Source: Aureococcus anophagefferens (lineage: Eukaryota > Sar > Pelagophyceae > Pelagomonadales > Pelagomonadaceae). From it: 64,000 nucleotides of DNA. Within the stretch, counting starts at the first letter, position 1; the number at the start of each line of letters is the position of its first letter. Shown here piece after piece: positions 56,976 through 64,000 of the stretch. The notes below the pieces were generated by a model. The model saw only the letters and a program-made list of their open reading frames with translations. It was not told the origin of the DNA and searched no databases. The stretch spans positions 627,471 through 691,470 of the forward strand of contig NW_008705581.1 of NCBI RefSeq assembly GCF_000186865.1, written 5' to 3'. A program made the position numbers and the translations under genes.

Positions 56976-58466
56976 TCAGAGCGACACGGCGGACGTGCGC
57001 TTGCCGCGGGCCGGCGGCGGCACGGTCGGCAGGAGCGTGCGGCCGAGGAGGTTCGACGCGAAGTCCGCGAAGGCCCAGAAGGCGACGCCGACGGGCCGGT
57101 CCGCGGCGGCCGCGACCTTGGTCCACTCGAGGAGCCACTTGACGAGGGCCGCCAGGGGCCCGTGGATGACCAAATCGTTGAAGCCCAGCGTCGCGTCGTA
57201 CTTGCCCAGGGACAGGTTGAAGATCTTCGGCGTCGCGCTGTTGCCGACGACGTCGCGCGGGTAGCTCGCGAGCGGCGGCGGCGCGACCTGCGCGGCCTTG
57301 GCGCGGGCGAGGCGGAGCACGTTCGTGGCGACGCAGTGGGCGTTGACCTCCGCCGTGTGGCCGAGCTTGAGCTCCGCGGAGCCCGCGTGGTAGCAGAGAT
57401 CGCCCGCGGCGAAGACGTCCGGCGCGCACCGGAGCGAGTCGTCGACGACGACGGCGCCCCGGGGCCCCGCGCAGGCGTCGCCCAGGGCCGAGCCCGCGAG
57501 GAAGTCGCCGTTGGGCCGCGCGCCCGTGCACTTGTAGAGCGCGTCGCACGGTACTTCGGTGCCGTCGTGGAGCGTGATCGATTTTTCCGCGACGTGGCGC
57601 AGGGGCGCGCCCAACAGCAGCTCGGCGCCCCGGGCCTCGAGCCAGCGCTTGCAGTAGCCGACGCTCCGCGCGTGGAAGCCCGGGAGGATCGTCGTCGCCA
57701 TGTCCACGAGCAGCACGCGCTTGCCCTCGGGGTAGACCGTCAGGATCTCGCCCGCGAGCTCGACGCCGACGGCGCCCGCGCCCATGATGACCACGGTCTT
57801 CGCCGCCTTGAGCGTCGCCGCCGCGGCCTCGAGGTTGCGCCGGCGCTCGTCGAGCGTCGTCTCGACGCCGCGGATCGGCGCCGCGTAGCTCGACCCGGAG
57901 CACAGCACCAGCAAATCGTAGTCGAGGCCCTTGCCGCCCTTGAGCCGCACGGTGCGCTCGCCGGCCTCGCCGTCGCCGTGGGCGACGGCGACGACCTCGC
58001 CGCGGACGAAGGCCGCGCCCGCGGGCGCGAGCGGGCAGCTCAGGCGCCGGAGGTGCGCCGGCTCCACGAGGCACCGCAACGCGCCGGGCACGTACTCGAA
58101 GAAGTCCTTGCGGTCCACGAGCGTCACGTCGACCTCGTCAATGTGATGGCCGAGCTCGTGCACGACGCCGAGGCCCGCGAAGGACGCGCCGACGACGACG
58201 ACGCGCGGCAGGTTCTTGCCCGGGGGCGGTGATTTCGGCAGGATCTTGCTGAGCGCGACGAGCACCAGGTCTATGCAGTTGAGCAGCAGCCAGAGGACCC
58301 AGATGCCGCCCTCGACGAAGAGCACGGCGAACATCCCGAAGCGCTTGCACGCCGACGACTGCCACGGTGCTGGCGGTCGAGGAGCGTGCAATTTCTTCTG
58401 GTTCAAGCGGACCATCTTGAAGTTATTGAAGGAAACTTGCACCCGGCGAGTAGATGCAAGGGGCAC
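56976..58466 (-). CDS. FSP1/AIFM2-like FAD/NAD(P)H oxidoreductase
   Basis: 496 aa. After a short N-terminus there is a hydrophobic anchor (FVEGGIWVLWLLLNCIDLVL). The FAD-binding Rossmann motif is RVVVVGASFAGLGVVHEL (about residue 88). The NAD(P)H-binding motif is TVVIMGAGAVGVELAGEI (about 228), and VFAAGDLC (about 370) contacts FAD again. The order fits the NDH-2/AIFM2 (FSP1) group, which reduces quinones with NAD(P)H. The family call is based on motifs; the quinone substrate is inferred. A 229-bp piece of its 3' end is repeated before the gap at 52760. The start may be at MPLAS (58466) or the later MVRLNQ. Confidence 0.8.
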   Translation of the reverse strand: MPLASTRRVQVSFNNFKMVRLNQKKLHAPRPPAPWQSSACKRFGMFAVLFVEGGIWVLWLLLNCIDLVLVALSKILPKSPPPGKNLPRVVVVGASFAGLGVVHELGHHIDEVDVTLVDRKDFFEYVPGALRCLVEPAHLRRLSCPLAPAGAAFVRGEVVAVAHGDGEAGERTVRLKGGKGLDYDLLVLCSGSSYAAPIRGVETTLDERRRNLEAAAATLKAAKTVVIMGAGAVGVELAGEILTVYPEGKRVLLVDMATTILPGFHARSVGYCKRWLEARGAELLLGAPLRHVAEKSITLHDGTEVPCDALYKCTGARPNGDFLAGSALGDACAGPRGAVVVDDSLRCAPDVFAAGDLCYHAGSAELKLGHTAEVNAHCVATNVLRLARAKAAQVAPPPLASYPRDVVGNSATPKIFNLSLGKYDATLGFNDLVIHGPLAALVKWLLEWTKVAAAADRPVGVAFWAFADFASNLLGRTLLPTVPPPARGKRTSAVSL

Positions 58467-58538
58467 TGCATCTAGCCTAGATATGGTGAAGCTCCCCTTG
58501 GTAGATGCGAGTTCACAAGGTGAAGCACCGCAGCAGGC

Positions 58539-60362
58539 TCACATGACCCAGGGCTGGGTCCCCGACATCTCGCCGTAGTGGGCGTGCGTGGCGTTGGCGA
58601 CCTTGACGACGTGGAGCGGGACGCCCGTGAGATTCCGCGGCGCCTCGAGGCCGTAGTCCGCGGAGCCCCACATGCAGTCCGCGATGGCGATGTAGCCCGG
58701 CTCGTCGAAGCGCGTGCCCGCGAGGCTCGGCGCGCCCGCGCCGCCGTAGACCGGCGCGTTCTCGCAGACCAGCTCGCCGACGCGGTCGTCGCAGGCCTCG
58801 AGCGGCGTGCCCTCGGGGCACGCGTAGACGGCCGTCGAGAGGCACGTCGGCGCGTGGCAGTGCGAGTTCGCCGTCACGTACGTCTCCTTGCCGACGCTGT
58901 TGCCCCGGACCGTGTGGAGCCACGTGGCGCCGTCGGCGTGGAGCGAGCACCCGGGGACGCCCAGGCCGCACTCGGGGATGTCGTACTCCCAGGGGCTGCC
59001 CAGGAGCAGCACGGAGCCGTCGCCCTCGCCGAGGCGCACGGGCGTGTGGACCGCCGCGTCGTAGGGCTGGACCCACCAGCGGATCTTCATGCGGAAGACG
59101 AGCGGCTCGTCGGCCCAGGGGATGTCCTGGTCCGCGTCGAGGAGCGACCACATGTGGTGGCAGGCCCACTGGCCGCCCCGGTACGTGCGGACGTCGCACG
59201 ACGGGTTCGCCTGGTCGAGGAGCGTCGTCGCCGGCCAGGGCGCGCAGCTCTTGCCGCCGCCGCCGAACGAGTCCGCCGCGCCGGAGCCGACGTCCTCCTG
59301 CTGCGCCGTCGCGTGGTAGACGAGCGCGCCCGTCGCCTGGCCGAAGGGCTTGGGGTCCGTCGGGCAGACGACGGCGCCGCGGGCCGTCGACGCGGCGCGC
59401 TCGTTGAAGAAGGCCGCGCCGCCCGCCACGGAGCAGGCCGGCGGCCGCGCCGCGTCGTCGCCCGTGACGTTCCGCAACGTCGCGTTCTTCGTGACCGCCG
59501 CGGCGGCCTCGAAGCACTCGTGGTACGTGACGATCGGCGACGCGCAGGACTCGACGAGCGCGTAGGCGCCGTCGACGCGCTTGCCGAGCCGCGTCGTCAT
59601 CGGGCACTCCAGGAGCCCGGAGTGGCCGGCGCCCGGCGGCGCGAGCGACGCCCGCGGCTCGGGGCCGGCGACGAAGGGCGGCGGCAGCGGCCCGTCGATG
59701 TCCATCGCGTCGCGGTTCCAGGTGTCGATCTGCATCGGCGTCACCTGCACGCTCCGCGGCGAGTCGACGACGAGCGCGTACCCGGGCGCGAACCCGTGCT
59801 GCGTCTTGCGGTATTCGCCGCCGTTGCCGCTGGAGAACGGGTGCGCCTCGCCGCCCGCGACGACGTACTGGGGCTCGTCCCAGTTGACGCGGCCGTGGCT
59901 CCGCTCGACGAGGCCGTACTCGGCCGCGCGCGGGTCGCGCGGGCCGTCGAACTTGATCTTCTCGAAGGTCGCGCCGGCGCCGGCGATGACGGACGTGAAG
60001 TGGTGGTTATACGACGCGGAGATGGGCACGGAGACGTCGCCCCGCGGCGTGACGCGGACCTGGTCCATCTCCCAGCCGACGATGGCCGCCTTCGTTCCGT
60101 TGTACTTGGCGACCATGGCCGCCGGCAGCTCCGTGGGCGCCAGCGGCTTCCACCAGACCTGGCTGTAGAGCGTCTCCATCGGCGGGCTGTACCAGTCGTA
60201 GTATTCGACCTCGCCGGGGTAGTCCCTGTATTCCTTCGGCAGCAGGTCGACGCGGCCCTTGGGCGTCGGCGAGTAGGGGTAGAGCCCGTTCATGTTGCCT
60301 TCGGAGGTCGCGTGCGCGCCGAGCGCGACGAGGCAGCCCAGCGTGAGGCTCGCGAGCGCCAT
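58539..60362 (-). CDS. Large secreted histidine-rich protein, possibly SURNod19-like
   Basis: 607 aa, signal peptide MALASLTLGCLVALGAHATS. Conserved-looking motifs are YSPPMETLYSQVWWKPLAPT, VPISASYNHHFTSVIAG, HMWSLLDADQDIPW and ANSHCHAPTCLS, with many cysteines and several NxT/S sites. The YNHH and SHCHAP histidine clusters look like metal or ligand sites. They recall the stress-up-regulated Nod19 (SURNod19) proteins of plants and algae, but I am not sure of this family. Single exon; the spacer to the divergent gene at 60485 is 122 bp. Confidence 0.6.
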   Translation of the reverse strand: MALASLTLGCLVALGAHATSEGNMNGLYPYSPTPKGRVDLLPKEYRDYPGEVEYYDWYSPPMETLYSQVWWKPLAPTELPAAMVAKYNGTKAAIVGWEMDQVRVTPRGDVSVPISASYNHHFTSVIAGAGATFEKIKFDGPRDPRAAEYGLVERSHGRVNWDEPQYVVAGGEAHPFSSGNGGEYRKTQHGFAPGYALVVDSPRSVQVTPMQIDTWNRDAMDIDGPLPPPFVAGPEPRASLAPPGAGHSGLLECPMTTRLGKRVDGAYALVESCASPIVTYHECFEAAAAVTKNATLRNVTGDDAARPPACSVAGGAAFFNERAASTARGAVVCPTDPKPFGQATGALVYHATAQQEDVGSGAADSFGGGGKSCAPWPATTLLDQANPSCDVRTYRGGQWACHHMWSLLDADQDIPWADEPLVFRMKIRWWVQPYDAAVHTPVRLGEGDGSVLLLGSPWEYDIPECGLGVPGCSLHADGATWLHTVRGNSVGKETYVTANSHCHAPTCLSTAVYACPEGTPLEACDDRVGELVCENAPVYGGAGAPSLAGTRFDEPGYIAIADCMWGSADYGLEAPRNLTGVPLHVVKVANATHAHYGEMSGTQPWVM

Positions 60363-60484
60363 CGCGTTCTCTCAAATGTTCAAGAATTCTTCACGCACTT
60401 CAATTAAGTAGCAAGTAACACCCTTTTTTCTGGCACACCTCGACGAGTGGGCAGCCATCGTCGTCGGCCCGCCGCCGCGCCGGC

Positions 60485-61378
60485 ATGGGCCCGCAGCGCA
60501 AAACGACGCGCCGGGGCGGCCGCAATAAAAATGCGTCGAGCTCGTCGGAGTCCGACAGCTTCAGCGAGACGGACTCGGAGGAGGAGCGCCAGCGCGAGGT
60601 GCAGCGCGAGCAGTGGGAGAAGTTCAAGATGGCGAACCAGAGCCCCTTCGCGCAGAACTGGGAGCTCGCGGATTTGGTGGATCTGGTCTACCAGGGCGCC
60701 GCCGAGCGGCGCATGGAGCTCGGCTGCGCGGCGCTGACCATCGGCGTCACCGACCAGTACGGCGTGCCGACGTACCTGCGGAAGATGCCCGAGGTCGGCT
60801 ACACGAAGCGCGTCCAGAAGGAGCGGCCCGAGCCGAGCTGGATCGAGCGGTCGCTGACGCTGAACCCCTGCATCGGCGCGGCCCACTTCGCGGACTTCTC
60901 CCGGAACGTGCCCTTCGGGACGATCCCCGTGAAGCACACGGACCGCGACCCGCTCCAGCAGATCGGCGTCTACCTCCTTTTTCGGGTCGTCCTCGTCGCG
61001 ACGGCGCTGGTGTTGGCGCTGGCCTTCCCCGCCGTGCGGATCGGCGCGGCGCTCCTCGACTTCGACGATAAAGCGGTGATGAAGCGGCTGACGATGCGGC
61101 TGAGCGTGCCCGTGCTCTACATGGCGACGGAGATGAAGTGCCTCTACATCCGCATGCAGGGCGCCATCCCGCTCTTCACGCCCAACGGCGAGCTCACGGG
61201 CGCCATCGGCTGCTACGCGGACCAGCCGCCGGAGATCAACCAGGACTGCCTCGAGTACGGCATCAAGTTCGCCGGCCTCCCGCTCAAGTCCAACTCCGTC
61301 GGCTACATCTGGAACAAGGCCTACATCTACACCCAGGAGCGCCGCGACGAGTTCATCGGCATGAACAGCCTCGAGTAA
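60485..61378 (+). CDS. Two-TM-type membrane protein of unknown function
   Basis: 297 aa. A basic then Ser/Asp/Glu-rich N-terminus (SSSSESDSFSETDSEEE) precedes a soluble region with LELGC-type and YGVPTYLRKMPEVGY segments. A clear TM helix follows (VYLLFRVVLVATALVLALAF, about 162-182), then a weaker hydrophobic stretch (LSVPVLYMATEMKCLYI). The C-terminus has an aromatic-rich conserved-looking piece (NSVGYIWNKAYIYTQERRDE). No family recognised. Confidence 0.6.
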   Translation: MGPQRKTTRRGGRNKNASSSSESDSFSETDSEEERQREVQREQWEKFKMANQSPFAQNWELADLVDLVYQGAAERRMELGCAALTIGVTDQYGVPTYLRKMPEVGYTKRVQKERPEPSWIERSLTLNPCIGAAHFADFSRNVPFGTIPVKHTDRDPLQQIGVYLLFRVVLVATALVLALAFPAVRIGAALLDFDDKAVMKRLTMRLSVPVLYMATEMKCLYIRMQGAIPLFTPNGELTGAIGCYADQPPEINQDCLEYGIKFAGLPLKSNSVGYIWNKAYIYTQERRDEFIGMNSLE

Positions 61379-61410
61379 GTCGCTTGAAGGGAAACTTGCA
61401 TGGGGCAGCC

Positions 61411-64000
61411 ATGCGATGGCTCGTCGCAGCGGCGCTGCTGCGGCACGGTGCGCCCAGCCCGCCGTGCTGGGTGCGCATCACGCACCCCGCGGACGGCGCC
61501 GACGTCGCGCTCGACGGCGGCTGGCTGCCGCTGGGCTTCCGCGTCGGCGGCGCCGTCGACGGGCTCGACGTGTGCGTGCAGCTGACGAACAAGCGCGTGA
61601 GCTACGAGTCCTTCACGCACTGCGGCGCGGCGTCGGCGCGCGAGTTCGTGCTGTCCGGGTTCCTGCCCGGCGTCTGGCGCGCCAAGGCCTACCTCGCGGC
61701 GAGCCCGGGCCCGGCGGGCCTGCGGCGCGGCGCCGCGCCCGACGGCGACTGCGGCGGCCACGAGTCCTGGTTCCTCGCGGACCGCGAGGCCTGGGAGCGC
61801 GACGTCGGCCTGAGCGCGGCGCCCGGCGGCAACGGCACGCGGGCGCGGCGCGTGCGCGACCGGCTCCTCGCGGCCGCGCGCGGAGGCCTCGGCGCCGAGC
61901 TCCGGGCCGCGGCCCGAGGCCGCGGGGCCCTCGTCGTGTCCATGGCCAACGGGCCCCACGTCGGCCTCGCGCTGAACATGGTGCGGAGGACGAATTTCTT
62001 CCCGTCCCTCGCTCCTCGCCGTTCCCTCTCTCGAACCCGTCGTCGCTAGGCGTACTCGGCGCGGCGGAGCCGGTGCCCCGAGGTCTTCGTCTTCGCGCTC
62101 TCCGGGGCCGCGGCGCGCGACCTCGCCGCGCACGGCGTCGCGTCCTATGCGCTCCCCGTCGAGGACGAGGCGGAGATCGCGGCGCGGCGCGACGTCCAGA
62201 GCCGCGGCTTCGGGGGCATCGCGATATTGAAGCCCGTCGCGGTGCTCGCGGTGCTCGAGGCGGGGCTCGACGCGTGGTGGGTCGATACGGACGTCGTCCT
62301 CTTCCGCGACGTCGCGGCGCTGCGCGTCCCCCGGGCCGCGGACCTCGCGATCCAGGCCGGCGGGCTCCACTCCCGCGACGTCGCGCGCGGCGAGGCCCAC
62401 TTCCACGTCGAGGCCTGCACGGGCGTCTACCTCGCGCGGCGCGGCGCCCGGGGCCTCCTCGAGGCCGCGGTGCAGACGCTCGCGCACGTCCGCGAGGCGC
62501 TGTGTGTGATGATGATGTCTGTTGAGGGGACGCGACGCGTTTTGGAAAATCGTAGGCGACTTCCGGCCCGACGACGTCTGGTTCGGCGACCAGGCGGCGA
62601 CGAACACGGCCCTCTTCGAGGCGCGGTTCCGCGGCGAGACGCGCCGCCGGCCGCCCGTCGCCGTGGTCCTCGACCCCCTCGTCGTGCCCGGCGGGGGGCT
62701 CTTCTTCGACGGGCCCCTCGGCGGCGGGCCCGACGACACGGCGCGCGTCGACCCGGTTCCCGCCAGTGTGCGGGAGAGCTCGGCATCGTCTCGAGGACGC
62801 GACGCAACCGGAGGGAAACGAACATGAAATCGGTATCGTCTCGCGACGGTTTCGCGCGGGGGACGCAGAGAACCCGTCAGGTCCTCGCGCACAACAACTT
62901 CGTCGTCGGCGAGGCGGCCAAGCTCGCGCGGTTCCGGCAGCGGGGCTTCTGGTTCGCCGAGGACCAGCCCGCGGCCTTCGCGCGCGCGCTCGCGGACGCG
63001 CCGCCGCCGGGCGTCTGCGCGGCGGCGACGGTCCGCGTCGACGGCGTCGCGCCGCGCCTCGGCGCGCTCGCGGCGGCGGCCGGGGGTTCGGTCCGGCGTC
63101 CAACCTGGCCGGGAAAGGCCGTCACCGACGCATGTCGTAGGTGCCGTCGGCGCGGGGACGGCCGCGTTCCTGCGCGACGCGCCGGACCTCTGCCGCCTCG
63201 CGCGGCGCGCGGTCGTCGTCGCGAGCCTGGGAGATCGGTCGCCTTCCGGAGTCCTCCGAGCCGACGCCCGCGTGACCGTCGTGCCTCGTAGGCCCTGGAC
63301 CGCGCACCTCCTGCCGCGGATGGCCGTCTTTTTGGCAGCGTCACACGTTCCCCGAGAAGAAACCGACCGAGAGCGAATCTCGCGCGCGCGTCGCCGCGAA
63401 CGCGAATCCCTCCCTAGGCCTACGCGGGCCGCGTCGACGCGGACCTCGTGGTCGTCCGCGAGTCGTCGTGCGTCGACACGGGCGCCGGCCCGCGTATTTA
63501 CCGTCGGGGCCCGCCCGAAACACCGCCGCGCGCAGGCGACTACGCGACCTTCGACGTCTGCGCGAAGCGGCACAAGCTCGTCGCGCTGCGCGACGCGCTG
63601 GCGCACTGGTCCCGCGTCCTGCTCCTCGACGACACGGTGGCCGTGCGGGCCGACGCGCCGGACGTCTTCGGCCTCGTCCCCGCCGTCGCAGTCGGCGCGA
63701 CGGTCGAGGACGCGCGCGTGCGGCCCGAGGCCGAGGCCGCGCGGGCCCTGGACCTCGCGCGCGCGCGCTACGGCGTCGAGCGGCCCGGCGACGGCCGCTG
63801 GTTCAACAGCGGCGTCGTCGTCGCGAGCTGGGCGCACGCGTCGCTCGTCGCGCGGCTGCCCGCGGTCCCGCTCGACCGCGCGCTCCACTGGGACCAGGGC
63901 TTCCTCAACGCCATGCGCGTCGCCTACGAGGCGCCCCTCGCCGACCTCGGCTACGCCTTCAACTACGTCGGCAGCTTCCTCACGGCGAACGCCGCGTCGC
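61411..64000 (+). CDS. Multi-exon two-domain glycosyltransferase (3' end outside window)
   Basis: Start at 61411 (MRWLVAAALLRHGAPSP, signal peptide or anchor). Proposed introns are 61981-62049, 62502-62526 (only 25 nt), 62768-62880, 63086-63140 and one ending at 63417; a further short one may end at the CGCAG near 63537. Domain 1 (about 61900-63080) has AWWVDTDVVLFRDV with the D-x-D metal site, EACTGVYLARRG and WFGDQAATNTAL, as in the nucleotide-diphospho-sugar transferase (GT77-like) group. Domain 2 (about 63418 to the end) has YAGRVDADLVVVRESS, VLLLDDTVAVRADAPDVFGL, WFNSGVVVASW and WDQGFLNAMR, a GT8-like pattern with its own D-x-D-like site. Golgi glycan synthesis is inferred. Confidence 0.6.

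Larger units (their letters stand above)
53039..57205. repeat. 4.2-kb direct repeat, copy 2
   Basis: The counterpart of 48753-52988. Its first 35 bases have one-base losses (ACCCTCGG for ACCCCTCGG, CTCCCGGACC for CTCCACGGACC). After that it tracks copy 1 closely. It continues past the repeat into the full FSP1-like gene, as copy 1's left side continues into the full ShKT/LamG-like gene. Confidence 0.95.

Noticed and set aside
48753..57205. Mobile element flanking the 4.2-kb repeat
   Set aside because: No inverted ends or target duplication at the copy borders; the borders coincide with the N gap and look like contig ends.
1..64000. tRNA, rRNA, CRISPR or operon-type features
   Set aside because: None seen on reading both strands; the eukaryotic intron structure makes CRISPR and operons implausible.

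Overview
This is a GC-rich nuclear segment of a eukaryotic microalga. It has short intergenic spacers, mostly single-exon or few-exon genes, and genes on both strands. Several genes look flagellar (a PF20/SPAG16-like WD40 protein, a CFAP97-like protein). One looks plastid-linked (a VTE5-type phytol/farnesol kinase with a signal-peptide-like N-terminus). Most diagnostic are nine repeated introns of about 190-210 bp with terminal inverted repeats and 8-bp target-site duplications. These match the introner elements known from the pelagophyte Aureococcus anophagefferens. I infer a pelagophyte stramenopile, A. anophagefferens or a close relative; the sequence alone cannot fix the species.

Layout. 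1-5.4 kb: PF20-like WD40 protein (minus, runs off the left edge), a serine racemase/threonine dehydratase-like PLP enzyme, and a GAF-domain protein split by three introners. 5.6-20.3 kb: sulfotransferase-like gene, MYND finger protein, divergent HSP70, a two-TM protein, BAR-SH3-SH3 protein, armadillo-like membrane protein, a second sulfotransferase and an ER-type DnaJ. 20.5-29 kb: one giant gene (about 2,495 aa, six exons, five introners) joining many membrane segments, a voltage-sensor-like S1-S4 unit with a lysine-ladder S4, and a long ribonuclease-inhibitor-type LRR array. 29-38.5 kb: CFAP97-like protein, quinone-oxidoreductase-like enzyme, a multi-pass membrane protein with a Tudor-like segment (one introner, one assembly gap), phytol-kinase-like protein and an F-box-like protein. 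38.6-49.4 kb: M17 aminopeptidase, two tandem HxRRGD fucosyltransferase-like paralogues, a secreted protein, a metallophosphoesterase and a large ShKT/LamG-like membrane protein. 48.8-57.2 kb: a 4.2-kb block present twice in direct orientation around a 50-N gap (alpha/beta-barrel-like protein, double 2OG oxygenase, DoxX-like protein, and pieces of the two flanking genes). The shape is that of two unmerged haplotype contigs more than of a true duplication. 57-64 kb: FSP1/AIFM2-like oxidoreductase, two unassigned proteins, and a multi-exon two-domain glycosyltransferase that runs off the right edge.

The main biology here is intron creation by DNA-transposon-like elements. The element end supplies the 3' splice site (CAG) and one copy of the target duplication supplies the 5' splice site (GT or GC). 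Removing element plus one duplication copy restores the pre-insertion reading frame in all nine cases. GC-AG introns also explain at least three non-introner introns, so tolerance of GC donors appears to be a property of the host. No rRNA, tRNA, CRISPR array or bacterial-type operon was seen.
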